From the NCBI RefSeq assembly GCF_900105555.1, contig NZ_FNTZ01000001.1, positions 2,232,001 through 2,296,000 of the forward strand: DNA of 64,000 bases, written 5' to 3'. Within the stretch, counting starts at the first letter, position 1. Each line of letters opens with the position of its first letter. The notes under the pieces were generated by a model. The model saw nothing but the letters and a program-made list of their open reading frames with translations, was not told where the DNA came from and did not search any database. Made by a program: the position numbers and the translations under genes. Positions 24,669 to 37,109 of this stretch are shown here, piece by piece. Origin of the DNA: Pseudomonas coleopterorum (GTDB lineage: Bacteria > Pseudomonadota > Gammaproteobacteria > Pseudomonadales > Pseudomonadaceae).

Positions 24669-25346
24669 ATGATCAGGCACATCGCCCGTACCGCTGGTTT
24701 CAGCGGATTGTTGGCCGCCCTGCTGCTGACCTTGCTGCAGAGCGTGTGGGTTTCGCCGCTGATTCTTCAGGGCGAAACCTATGAAACCACCTCAGCCCAG
24801 CACTCGCATGACGAGGTTTCCACCGCCGGGCACGAACACGCCGAGGCCTGGGAGCCGGAAGACGGCTGGCAGCGCGCGCTGTCGACCGCCGGAGGCAATC
24901 TGGTGGTGGCCGTGGGGTTCGCGCTGATGCTGGTGGCATTGTATACGCTGCGCGCCCCTGGCCGCACTGCTCAGGGTCTGTTGTGGGGACTGGGCGGATT
25001 CGCCGTGTTCTGTCTGGCGCCGAACCTGGGGCTACCGCCAGAGCTTCCCGGCACCCAGGCAGCGGACTTGGTGCTGCGCCAAACCTGGTGGATCGGCACC
25101 GCGGCCTCCACTGCGGCAGGTCTGGCATTGCTGGTGTTCGGCCGTGGCACGTTGCTCAAAGCCCTGGGACTGGCCATCGTGTTGGTACCGCACCTGATTG
25201 GCGCGCCCCAGCCAGAGCATCATTCGAGCCTGGCACCGCAGGCTCTGGAGCAGCAGTTCATTATCGCTTCGCTGGTGACCAACGCCGTGTTCTGGCTGGC
25301 CTTGGGGCTGATCAGCGCCTGGTTGTTCCGCCGAGCCGGTCGCTGA
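24669..25346 (+). CDS. cbtA: Cobalt transporter subunit CbtA
   Basis: 225-aa membrane protein with about five hydrophobic segments and a His/Asp/Glu-rich periplasmic loop after the first one (SHDEVSTAGHEHAEAWEP), likely metal-binding. CbtA-CbtB form the cobalt importer found in proteobacteria lacking CbiMNQO. Start ATG at 24669 follows gaggagcgtcgag. The gene sits between cbtB and cobE in the riboswitch-controlled operon, so cobalt uptake is co-expressed with corrin-ring steps. Confidence 0.93.
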   Translation: MIRHIARTAGFSGLLAALLLTLLQSVWVSPLILQGETYETTSAQHSHDEVSTAGHEHAEAWEPEDGWQRALSTAGGNLVVAVGFALMLVALYTLRAPGRTAQGLLWGLGGFAVFCLAPNLGLPPELPGTQAADLVLRQTWWIGTAASTAAGLALLVFGRGTLLKALGLAIVLVPHLIGAPQPEHHSSLAPQALEQQFIIASLVTNAVFWLALGLISAWLFRRAGR

Positions 25347-25351
25347 AGCCG

Positions 25352-25777
25352 ATGACAGCGCTGTGGGTAGGGTTCGGCTGTCGTGCAGGGTGCAGCGCGC
25401 AAGCGTTGCACGATCTGCTGGAGCAAACCCTGCTCGAACACGAACTGCCCTGGGCTGACGTGCGTGGCATCGCCAGCGTCGATGTGAAGGCGCATGAACC
25501 GGGGCTGGTGGCGCTGGCCGAAAGGCTCGGCTTGCCGTTCGCCACCTATGGCGCCGAGACCCTGGCGCCTTATCAAGATCGCCTCAGCCATCATTCCGCG
25601 CGCTCGTTCGCCGCCACCGGCTGCCTGGGCGTGGCGGAAAGTGCCGCGCTGGCCATGGCCGAGCGCTGCACACAGTGCACCTCGATACTGCGCGTCAGCC
25701 GACGGCATTCGGCGGTGGCAACCCTGGCCATCGCCTGCACGGAACGTCACTGCGGCTGCGCGCAGCGCCCAACTTGA
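25352..25777 (+). CDS. cobE: CobE / CbiG C-terminal domain cobalamin biosynthesis protein
   Basis: 141 aa with the CobE/CbiG-C fold: WVGFGCRAGCSA near the start, IASVDVKAHEPGLVALAERLGLPF, GCLGVAESAAL and CTQCTSILRVSRRHSAVATLAIA. CobE is required in the aerobic corrin pathway of Pseudomonas denitrificans; CbiG opens the lactone in the anaerobic route. The ATG at 25352 lies 3 bases after the cbtA stop and cobM follows 34 bases later. Confidence 0.9.
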   Translation: MTALWVGFGCRAGCSAQALHDLLEQTLLEHELPWADVRGIASVDVKAHEPGLVALAERLGLPFATYGAETLAPYQDRLSHHSARSFAATGCLGVAESAALAMAERCTQCTSILRVSRRHSAVATLAIACTERHCGCAQRPT

Positions 25778-25811
25778 ATATCATTCACCCCTCCGCCCGT
25801 CAGGAATACCC

Positions 25812-26558
25812 ATGACCGTTTACTTCATCGGCGCCGGACCGGGTGATCCGGAACTGATCACCGTCAAGGGTCAGCGTCTGATCCGCCAATGCCCGGTGAT
25901 CATCTTCGCCGGTTCGCTGGTGCCCGAAGCCGTGCTCGAAGGGCACACTGCGCATCAGGTGCACAACAGCGCCGAGCTGCACCTGCAACAGATCGTCGAG
26001 ATCATGCGCCAGGCCCACGCCCGTGGCGAGGATGTGGCGCGAGTGCACAGTGGCGATCCCGGACTGTACGGCGCCATCGGCGAGCAGATCCGTTGCCTGC
26101 GCGAGCATGGCATCGACTACCAGATCATTCCGGGCGTTACCGCGACCGCGGCCTGTGCAGCGTTGCTGGGGGTGGAACTGACACTGCCCGACGTTTCGCA
26201 AACGGTGATCCTGACTCGTTACGGCGACAAGTCGCCCATGCCGCCAGGAGAAAGCCTGGCCAGCCTGGCCCACCATGGCGCTACACTGGCCATTCATCTG
26301 GGGGTAAAGAATCTGGGCAGGATTGTCGCAGAGCTGTTGCCCAGCTATGGCGCTGGGTGCCCGGTCGCGGTGATCCACAAGGCCAGCTGGCCGGATCAGG
26401 ATTTCGTGCTGGGCACCCTGGCCGATATCCAGGACAAGGTCGCGACCAAGGACTTTCGTCGCAGCGCGCTCATACTCGTGGGCCATGTGCTGCAAACGGA
26501 TAGCTTCGCCGACTCCGCGCTGTACCGCGCCGGTCATGCTCACCTGTACCGTTCGTGA
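25812..26558 (+). CDS. cobM: Precorrin-4 C11-methyltransferase
   Basis: 248 aa, SAM-dependent tetrapyrrole methylase: methylates C-11 of precorrin-4 to give precorrin-5 in aerobic B12 synthesis. Motifs: N-terminal VYFIGAGPGDPELITVKG, VARVHSGDPGLYGAIGEQ, IIPGVTATAACAALLGVELTLP, and the specific QTVILTRYGDKSPMP plus LAIHLGVKNL. It ends the cbtB-cbtA-cobE-cobM operon. Confidence 0.95.
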   Translation: MTVYFIGAGPGDPELITVKGQRLIRQCPVIIFAGSLVPEAVLEGHTAHQVHNSAELHLQQIVEIMRQAHARGEDVARVHSGDPGLYGAIGEQIRCLREHGIDYQIIPGVTATAACAALLGVELTLPDVSQTVILTRYGDKSPMPPGESLASLAHHGATLAIHLGVKNLGRIVAELLPSYGAGCPVAVIHKASWPDQDFVLGTLADIQDKVATKDFRRSALILVGHVLQTDSFADSALYRAGHAHLYRS

Positions 26559-26583
26559 ATCACCACGCTGCGAGGTCGTTTCC

Positions 26584-27570
26584 ATGAAAGTGATCGCTTG
26601 CCTGGTCTACCCCGGCGTGATGAGCCTGGATGTGACCGGCCCGATGCAGGTGTTCGCCTCGGCCAACGTCGAGCTGACGCGCCAGGGGCTGGCGCCCTTC
26701 TATGACCTGCAACTGCTGGGCGAAACCCCAGGACCCGTCGCGACCTCGGCCGGGCTCAAACTGCACGCCGATGCCAGCTGGCTGTCAGTGGACTGCTCCA
26801 CCTTGGATACAGTATTGCTGCCCGGCGGCAGCAGCGATGCCGAGCAATGCGCCAATACCGCCCTGCTCGCCTGGCTGCGCGCGGCGGCGCCTCGGGTACG
26901 GCGTTTGGGCTCGGTGTGTTCGGGCGCATTGATGCTTGCCAGCGCCGGGCTGCTGGACGGTTTGATCGCCACCACCCACTGGGACGATGTCGAGGCGTTG
27001 CAGACCTTCGCCAACGTACAGGTTCGGGGCGATCGGCTACACACCTATGATCCGTCGGACAAGGATGGCCACAGCCACATCTTCACTTCGGCCGGCGTCA
27101 CGGCCGGCATCGACTTGGCACTGGCCTTGATCGAAGCCGATCTGGGCCGGCCACTGGCGCTGGCTGTGGCGCGCCGCCTGGTGCTGTTCCTCAAGCGCTC
27201 GGGCGGACAGACGCAGTTCAGCCCGCACCTGGCACGCATCAACGGGCCGACGTCGAGGCTGACCGAGCTGCTGGAATGGATCGCGCACAACCTCAGCGCC
27301 GACCTGTCCCTTGAAGCGTTGGCGCAGAAGGCCAACATGACGCCACGCACGCTGTATCGCGTGTTCCTCGCAGAATTGAACATCACGCCGGCGCGACACA
27401 TCGAGCGGGTGCGCCTGGAAGCGGCCAGGGCCATGATTCAGGGTGGGCAGTTGTCGGTGCAAAGTGTGGCGCGGTTGTGCGGCTACGGGCATGCAGAGAA
27501 CCTGCGCCGCAGCTTTCAGAAAGTGCTCGGGGTCAGTCCCCAGGGGTATGCGCAGCGCTTCGGCCAGTGA
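26584..27570 (+). CDS. GlxA-type AraC-family transcriptional regulator (second copy)
   Basis: 328 aa. The DJ-1/PfpI-like sensor domain (VIACLVYPGVMSLDVTGPMQVFASAN, GSVCSGALMLASAGLLDG) retains the Cys of the nucleophile elbow (SVCSGA), unlike the copy at 19945. The C-terminal double HTH (LSLEALAQKANMTPRTLYRVFLAELNITPARHIERVRLEAA and SVQSVARLCGYGHAENLRRSFQKVLGVSPQGYAQRF) is intact. The ATG at 26584 lies 25 bases after cobM on the same strand, so it may be co-transcribed under the cobalamin riboswitch, but it is not a known B12 regulator; the proximity may be incidental. Confidence 0.88.
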   Translation: MKVIACLVYPGVMSLDVTGPMQVFASANVELTRQGLAPFYDLQLLGETPGPVATSAGLKLHADASWLSVDCSTLDTVLLPGGSSDAEQCANTALLAWLRAAAPRVRRLGSVCSGALMLASAGLLDGLIATTHWDDVEALQTFANVQVRGDRLHTYDPSDKDGHSHIFTSAGVTAGIDLALALIEADLGRPLALAVARRLVLFLKRSGGQTQFSPHLARINGPTSRLTELLEWIAHNLSADLSLEALAQKANMTPRTLYRVFLAELNITPARHIERVRLEAARAMIQGGQLSVQSVARLCGYGHAENLRRSFQKVLGVSPQGYAQRFGQ

Positions 27571-27576
27571 GGCCCG

Positions 27577-27610
27577 GCACCGACGCTGCACGGAAGCAGC
27601 GAGTCGGTGC
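27577..27610. terminator. Hairpin between convergent genes
   Basis: GCACCGAC...GTCGGTGC with an inner GCTGC/GCAGC stem. Placed between the ends of the regulator gene and nfuA; no clear T-run on either strand, so its terminator role is inferred from position. Confidence 0.45.
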
Positions 27611-27624
27611 TGGAGCCACGCCGA

Positions 27625-28218
<594 letters not shown>

Positions 28219-28286
28219 TCACAGACTTGCCAGGAGTTTACGCGAATCCGGCGACGCTGACAAAGCCTGACTGTTTTGGTCGGGAA

Positions 28287-29309
28287 TCAGTTGATACGCG
28301 CCATCGCATTCGAATCCAGACGTGCGTCGGTCCAATGCTTGACCCGGCGATACAGGCGTTTTTCGATCCACACGTAACTGGCCCACGACACCAGAGCGAT
28401 GGTCGGCACGCAGAACGCGAACACCCAATATGGGTTCAGGTGCCAGCGCACGCTGGCCAGCCAGCCGCCGTAGAGCACCAGCACGTGCACCAGATACACC
28501 GAGTAGGAGCAGTCGCCCAACGCCTTGAGGATGCGGCTGCCACGGAAGTGCGGCTCCATGGCCACGCAGGCCAGCACGATCAACGCGCTGGGCAGGCCCC
28601 AGTGCAGCAGACGGTCGCTGGAATCCAGGTGATAGATCAGCAGCGCGGACAGGATGATCACCGCCAGCGGCAGCCACAGGCCCTGGGCGATCCAACCGCG
28701 GCGATAGAGCATGCCGATACCGATGCCGAGCAGGAACTCATAGATGATGTTGTTCTGATAGAAGCGGCTGACAACCCCATAGCGCCCTAGCACTTCGCTG
28801 ACCGCCACAAGGGCGGCTGCAACGATCAACGGCCGGTAGCGCTGCGGCACGGTGAACACCAGGGAGAACAACAGGTAGAAGAACATCTCGTAGTTGAGCG
28901 TCCAGCCTACGTTCAGCGTCGGATAGAGGCCGTAGCCGCCAGGGTTTTCCGAGGGGATGAACAGCAGCGACAGGATGAAGTGCGGCAGGTCGATGGCGGC
29001 GTGCGGCAGCCATTGCCCCAAACTGACCAGCATCAACCCCATCAGCGCGGTGTACAGCCAGTAGGCCGGGACGATGCGAATGATGCGGTTGAGCAGGAAG
29101 CGCCCTGCGGGCATCTGCTTGTCCTGGGTCGAGAGGTAGATCACCAGCCCACTGATGACGAAGAAGATGTCGACGCCCACCGCACCCCGGTCAGTGAAGA
29201 ACTGACCGATGGGGCCTGAGGCGTGGAAGTCGAAAAAGATCTGCATGAAGTGATGACAGACCACGATCCAGGCGGCCAGGGCCCGTAGAGCTTGAAGCGA
29301 AATCAGCAT
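28287..29309 (-). CDS. Acyltransferase-3 family membrane protein
   Basis: 340-aa integral membrane protein with about ten hydrophobic segments and the family N-terminal motif LQALRALAAWIVVCHHF (catalytic-type His), then FFVISGLVIYL. Such enzymes O-acetylate or O-acylate exported sugars such as exopolysaccharide or LPS O-antigen. The ATG at 29309 (MLISLQALRAL) is preferred; 22 further residues upstream are possible. No polysaccharide genes are adjacent, so the acceptor is unknown. The 273-base gap to metH contains the two divergent promoter regions and no further gene. Confidence 0.88.
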   Translation of the reverse strand: MLISLQALRALAAWIVVCHHFMQIFFDFHASGPIGQFFTDRGAVGVDIFFVISGLVIYLSTQDKQMPAGRFLLNRIIRIVPAYWLYTALMGLMLVSLGQWLPHAAIDLPHFILSLLFIPSENPGGYGLYPTLNVGWTLNYEMFFYLLFSLVFTVPQRYRPLIVAAALVAVSEVLGRYGVVSRFYQNNIIYEFLLGIGIGMLYRRGWIAQGLWLPLAVIILSALLIYHLDSSDRLLHWGLPSALIVLACVAMEPHFRGSRILKALGDCSYSVYLVHVLVLYGGWLASVRWHLNPYWVFAFCVPTIALVSWASYVWIEKRLYRRVKHWTDARLDSNAMARIN

Positions 29310-29582
29310 GCGTACCGCCTTTTGAAACGAGAATTCGCGCCCCTTTTCGGGGCATTCCGGGGGGTGGGACTGCAAAAATCCGGAAAAGGTCGCGCATTTC
29401 GTCGATGCCTGGGGTGATGCACTGCTGTCTCACGGTCGATAAATAGCCGGTGCTTCAGATAAACAGCAGGTTATCAACATGAGCGAAATTCATGGACATG
29501 CCCTTCGTGATCAAATAGCGCACAGGTTTGCTATTATCCGCACCCTGTCACAGTGTCCGAATTTTCTGAAAGAGTGGTTCCC

Positions 29583-33275
<3,693 letters not shown>

Positions 33276-33300
33276 GGCAGACTCAGCTTGCCGTACTGGG

Positions 33301-33414
33301 TCAGCCTCGGCTGAACCAGTACACCGCTGTCGCCATGACCACCACGATCATGAAGCCTATGGCCCAGGCGTCGACATGGCTATCGTTTTTGCGGGTTTTC
33401 AGGGAGTTGCTCAT
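33301..33414 (-). CDS. 37-residue single-span membrane protein
   Basis: Small gene just after metH on the opposite strand. The product starts MSNSLKTRKNDSHVDAW and continues with a hydrophobic helix (AIGFMIVVVMATAVYWF) and a short end SRG. Layout: charged N-tail, one membrane span. A second in-frame ATG two codons upstream (33420) is an alternative start. Function unknown; the design resembles small inner-membrane proteins that modulate larger complexes. Confidence 0.6.
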   Translation of the reverse strand: MSNSLKTRKNDSHVDAWAIGFMIVVVMATAVYWFSRG

Positions 33415-33495
33415 CGGCATCGTCTCTTGTGATTTTGTTGGACGCTGGTACCAGTAAAGCCCAACAAAGGCCTTTCCACAAGTAAGGTCAATGAC

Positions 33496-34134
33496 TCACC
33501 AAACGCAACCGAACACCGCCTTGAGTTCTTCGATGGCCGCGTCGCTCAAGGGTGCAGGTCGGGGCTGAGTCATAAGCCACAGCCGTGCGGTTTCCTCCAG
33601 TTCTTCCAGTGCATGACTGGCCTTGGACACAGAGCTTTCCCACATCACCGGGCCCAACCGTTCGAGCATGACCCCCCTCACCTGAGCGGCCAGTTCCGCG
33701 ACTTGTGTGGCGACGTCGGGCGAGCCCGGACGCTGGTACTGGATCAACGGGATGTGCCCCACCTTCATCACCTGATAAGGCGTGAGCGGCGGCAGAATGT
33801 CTTGGGCGCTCCACACCCCAGCCAAAGTCAGGGCCACCAGATGCGTGGAATGGGTGTGGACCACGCCGTTCACTTCTGGGTTACGGTCGTACACCTGGCG
33901 ATGCAGGGCCAGGGTCTTGGATGGCTTGTCGCCACTGACCCATTCCCCCGCCGTGGTGACCTTGGCGATTGCGTGTGGCTGCAACCGTCCCAGACAGGCA
34001 TCGGTTGGGGTGATCAGCCAACCGTCGTCGAGGCGCGCACTGATGTTGCCGGCACTGCCGACGGTATAACCACGCTGGAACAGGCTCAGACCCACTTCGC
34101 AGATTTCTTCGCGCAAGGCGTGTTCGTTTCTCAC
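33496..34134 (-). CDS. otnC: 3-oxo-tetronate 4-phosphate decarboxylase (class II aldolase family)
   Basis: 212 aa, class II aldolase/adducin fold. Zinc-binding His pair in VNGVVHTHSTHLV and a third His in the C-terminal helix (SSVSKASHALEELEETARL); GSAGNISARLDDGWLITPTDACLGRL near the N terminus is typical, and GDKPSKTLALHRQVYD matches the OtnC subgroup. OtnC decarboxylates 3-oxo-tetronate 4-phosphate to dihydroxyacetone phosphate. Its start overlaps the otnK stop by 4 bases, confirming the kinase-decarboxylase pair of four-carbon acid-sugar pathways (threonate/erythronate). Confidence 0.88.
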   Translation of the reverse strand: MRNEHALREEICEVGLSLFQRGYTVGSAGNISARLDDGWLITPTDACLGRLQPHAIAKVTTAGEWVSGDKPSKTLALHRQVYDRNPEVNGVVHTHSTHLVALTLAGVWSAQDILPPLTPYQVMKVGHIPLIQYQRPGSPDVATQVAELAAQVRGVMLERLGPVMWESSVSKASHALEELEETARLWLMTQPRPAPLSDAAIEELKAVFGCVW

Positions 34135-35420
34135 GAAAAATCTCCCGCCAGGCAGGCCAAGGCCTTGGCAAAAAAGTCCACGCTGCCAAAGTTGCCCGAC
34201 TTGAGCGTCAGCGCAAGCGCAGTGGTGCCGCCGAAGGCCACGGTGGCCGGCACGCCAGGATCGATCTGACGGCCGATACGCAAGCCTTTGACCTGCAGCG
34301 CCTGCACCACCGCGCCCGACGTTTCGCCACCTGCAATGACGAAGCGGCGCCAGCCTTTGTCCTGCAACTGTGCCGCGACCTGACCCAGCGCCTCCTCGAT
34401 CATGGCGCCAGCCTGCTCCGCCCCCAGCTCTCGCTGCACGGCGGCCACCTGCTCGGGGCTACTGGTCGCGTAGATCAGCACCGCTTCGTCGCGATCGGCG
34501 AAGGCCACGGCCTGGGCCACGACCGGCTCGCCACGAGCGATTGCCAGCGGATCGATGCGAAAGGCCGGGCGATCTGCTTCCAGCCAGGCGGCGACCTGGC
34601 CATTGGTGGCCTTGGAGGTACTGCCTGCCAAGACCACGGCGCGGCCTTCGATAATGGGCATGGCAGCGGCGTCGCCCGTGCGCAGCAGACCCTGCCGGCG
34701 GAAGTTCTCCGGGAGGCCCTGGGCCACCCCCGAGCCGCCGGTGATCAAGGCAAGGTTCGCGCAGGCACGTCCCAGGGCCTGCAGATCCTCGTCACTTACG
34801 GCGTCGGCAATGGCCACACTCACGCCTTCGGCGCGCAGTTCGTCCATACGCTTGACGACCGCAGAGGCGCCCTGCCCGACCACGTCATAGCGCAACAGAC
34901 CCACCGCACCGGTGGTTTGCTCGTCCAGCACGCGGACCAGGTTGGCATCTTTCATCGGTGTGAGCGGGTGATGCTGCATGCCGCATTCACTGAGCAGGCT
35001 GTCCTGAACGAACAGATGACCCCGGAACAAGGTGCGGCCGGTCTCCGGGAACGCCGGACAGGCGATCGTGAAATCGCTACCGAGGGCGTCCAGGAGTGCC
35101 TCGGTGACCGGGCCAATGTTGCCCTCTGCAGTCGAATCGAACGTCGAGCAGTATTTGAAGAAGAACTGCTGGCAGCCACGTTCGCGCAACCACGCCAGCG
35201 CCTGCAACGATTCGGCAACGGCGCTGGCCGTCGGCGTGGTACGGGATTTGAGGGCGATGACGATGGCATCCGCCTCCGCGAATTCCGCCAGATCACTATC
35301 TGGAACGCCAATCGATTGCACCGTGCGCATGCCGCCGCGCACCAGGATGTTGGCGAGATCGGTAGCGCCGGTGAAGTCGTCGGCGATGCAGCCGAGCAGT
35401 GGGCGATGGACAGCGGTCAT
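34131..35420 (-). CDS. otnK: Four-carbon acid-sugar kinase (3-oxo-tetronate kinase, DUF1537)
   Basis: 429 aa. N-terminal DUF1537 domain (LLGCIADDFTGATDLANILVRGGM, FKYCSTFDSTAEGNIGPVTEAL) and C-terminal nucleotide-binding domain (VIAGGETSGAVVQALQVKGLRIGRQIDPGVP). It phosphorylates a 3-oxo-tetronate for OtnC. The ATG at 35420 has agga-type Shine-Dalgarno (gcaggagatgccactc). It is first gene of the otnK-otnC unit, divergent from the SAF-domain oxidoreductase gene. Related kinases act on 3-oxo-isoapionate or other acids, so the exact substrate is inferred from the OtnC partner only. Confidence 0.88.
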   Translation of the reverse strand: MTAVHRPLLGCIADDFTGATDLANILVRGGMRTVQSIGVPDSDLAEFAEADAIVIALKSRTTPTASAVAESLQALAWLRERGCQQFFFKYCSTFDSTAEGNIGPVTEALLDALGSDFTIACPAFPETGRTLFRGHLFVQDSLLSECGMQHHPLTPMKDANLVRVLDEQTTGAVGLLRYDVVGQGASAVVKRMDELRAEGVSVAIADAVSDEDLQALGRACANLALITGGSGVAQGLPENFRRQGLLRTGDAAAMPIIEGRAVVLAGSTSKATNGQVAAWLEADRPAFRIDPLAIARGEPVVAQAVAFADRDEAVLIYATSSPEQVAAVQRELGAEQAGAMIEEALGQVAAQLQDKGWRRFVIAGGETSGAVVQALQVKGLRIGRQIDPGVPATVAFGGTTALALTLKSGNFGSVDFFAKALACLAGDFS

Positions 35421-35462
35421 GAGTGGCATCTCCTGCACAGGTCACCGTGGCGGGCACGGTGC

Positions 35463-35617
35463 ATGTTAATTATTGGTTCATCTGAGCGATTCAATGTCCC
35501 AATACTACAATCGAAAGCGATATGGATGTTAATCCATGTTAAATAAATTGACCTGAATGTGAAATCCACACTATCGTGCTGTCACTCGGGAGCTACGAAT
35601 CCATAACAAATATTGTT
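35463..35617. promoter_or_regulatory. Divergent regulatory region of the acid-sugar locus
   Basis: AT-rich 240-base gap between otnK and the SAF oxidoreductase gene. It has three ATGTTAA copies (35463, 35526, 35536), an inverted repeat ATGGAT-GTTA-ATCCAT (35522-35537) and a palindrome AACAA-ATA-TTGTT (35605-35617). These are candidate operators for the DeoR-type regulator encoded at 38501; DeoR-family proteins commonly bind spaced direct repeats. No -35/-10 pair is assigned. Confidence 0.4.
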
Positions 35618-35661
35618 CATCCGGTGGTCGCTGCCGATTTTCCCTTCACCGAGGACGAACC

Positions 35662-37035
35662 ATGAATTTCGAATTGCTGTTCGCTGCACAAGCCGATCAG
35701 GCCGTACGTTACGCACTTACCGGCGCCAAGGGAGGTTTCTCGCGCACCTTGCTGGCCCAGACCCGGCTGATGCCCAATCTGGTCCCCGCCGTTCTGTGCG
35801 ACCTGGACGTGCCCGGCCTGCATGGGTTGTGCGTCGAACTGGGCTTTGCCGCAGAACAGCTACACATCTGCAACGACGCCGCTGCGGTTGCCAGTGCCCC
35901 GGCCGACGCCATTGTGCTGGTCGCCGACGTTGCCCTGCTGCAGGCAGCCCGCTACGACATTTTGGTGGAAGCCACCGGCAACCCGGCGATTGGCTACCAG
36001 GTCGCCCGGCGCGCCATCGAGGACGGTCGTCACGTCGCCATGGTCAGCAAGGAAGTGGACTCGGTTGCGGGTATCGCGCTGTCCCGCTTGGCCGCACAAC
36101 ACGATGTGGTCTACACCACCGCCGAGGGTGACCAGCCGGCCAACCTGATCGGCTGGGTCAGCTGGGCGCGTGTGCTCAAGCTGGACATCGTCGCAGCGGG
36201 CAAGTCCAGTGAATACGATCTGGTGTTCAACCCCCAGGACGGCAGCATCACCCAGCTTGATACCACCATTTCCGCGCCGGCCATGGGCGAATTGCTGCGC
36301 CTGGGCGACGACATTCCCGCTACCCTGGAGGCGCGTCGCGCCGCCCTGAACGGCCTGAAGACGTCCGCTACCGCCGACTATTGCGAAATGTCGGTGGTCG
36401 CTACCAATACCGGTCTGGTGCCGGATGTGGAGCTGCTGCACTACCCGATTGCCCGTACCAGCGAATTGGCCGACATCTATGCCCTGCGTGAAGACGGTGG
36501 TGTGCTGGGTCGCAGCGGTGTGATCGAGGTGTTCAACGTGCTGCGCCTGCCCGACGAGGCCAGCTTTGCCGGGGGGGTGTTCGTGATCATCCGCACCCAC
36601 GACAAACCGACCTGGGAATTGCTCGCGCAGAAAGGCCACGTGGTGAGCCGCAACGGACGTTACGCCTGCCTGTACCTGCCCTACCACTTCATGGGCGTGG
36701 AAACGCCGATCACCCTGCTCAACGCCGTGCTGCACAAACGTGCTTCGGGCACCGATAAACCAAGCCAGTCGACCATTCTGGCCGGACGCGCCACGGTCGA
36801 TATCGCTGCAGGCACCGTGCTGAAAATGGGTGGCCACCACCATGACGTGACCGGTGTGCAGGCCGTGCTGCTGGGGCGTTCGGATGCCCCCGACGATATC
36901 GCTCCGTTGTACCTGACAGCCCACGCCACCGCCGCGCGGAACATCAAGGCTGGCGAGCTGCTGCGGATGGGTGACATCGAACAGTACAACGATGAATTGC
37001 ACCGTGCCTGGCAGATCGGCCTGCAATCGGCCTGA
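35662..37035 (+). CDS. SAF-domain NAD(P)-dependent oxidoreductase of the acid-sugar locus
   Basis: 457 aa. N-terminal Rossmann domain (YALTGAKGGFSRTLLAQTRLM, CDLDVPGL, ILVEATGNPAIGYQVARRAIEDGRHVAMVSKEVD) like homoserine-dehydrogenase/Gfo-Idh NAD-binding folds. A middle substrate domain follows (EYDLVFNPQDGSITQLDTT..., YPIARTSELADIYALREDGGVLGRSGVIEVFNVLRLPDEASFAGG), then a C-terminal SAF domain (about 370-450, VDIAAGTVLKMGG...AARNIKAGELLRMGDIE). No LtnD, DenD or OtnI gene is present, so this protein is the only oxidoreductase in the locus and the best candidate for making the 3-oxo acid that OtnK phosphorylates (inference). It is divergent from otnK and 74 bases from the permease gene. Confidence 0.8.
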   Translation: MNFELLFAAQADQAVRYALTGAKGGFSRTLLAQTRLMPNLVPAVLCDLDVPGLHGLCVELGFAAEQLHICNDAAAVASAPADAIVLVADVALLQAARYDILVEATGNPAIGYQVARRAIEDGRHVAMVSKEVDSVAGIALSRLAAQHDVVYTTAEGDQPANLIGWVSWARVLKLDIVAAGKSSEYDLVFNPQDGSITQLDTTISAPAMGELLRLGDDIPATLEARRAALNGLKTSATADYCEMSVVATNTGLVPDVELLHYPIARTSELADIYALREDGGVLGRSGVIEVFNVLRLPDEASFAGGVFVIIRTHDKPTWELLAQKGHVVSRNGRYACLYLPYHFMGVETPITLLNAVLHKRASGTDKPSQSTILAGRATVDIAAGTVLKMGGHHHDVTGVQAVLLGRSDAPDDIAPLYLTAHATAARNIKAGELLRMGDIEQYNDELHRAWQIGLQSA

Positions 37036-37060
37036 TCGCACAGCGGCCTTGAGCCGATAC

Positions 37061-37081
37061 CGGTGCCCGACACGGGCACCG
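37061..37081. repeat. Intercistronic hairpin
   Basis: Perfect 9-bp stem CGGTGCCCG / CGGGCACCG with a 3-base loop between the oxidoreductase and permease genes. No T-run follows; it may protect the upstream mRNA or dampen read-through into the permease gene. Confidence 0.5.
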
Positions 37082-37109
37082 ACGTCCACTTCACAGGTTC
37101 CATAAAAAC

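Noticed and set aside
29310..29582. Cobalamin riboswitch in the metH leader
   Set aside because: None of the conserved boxes (GCTGCCCCCGCAAC, GCCAGGAGACCTGCC) is present.
37061..37081. Intrinsic terminator between the SAF oxidoreductase and the GntP permease
   Set aside because: The stem is perfect but no T-run follows; kept only as an intercistronic hairpin.
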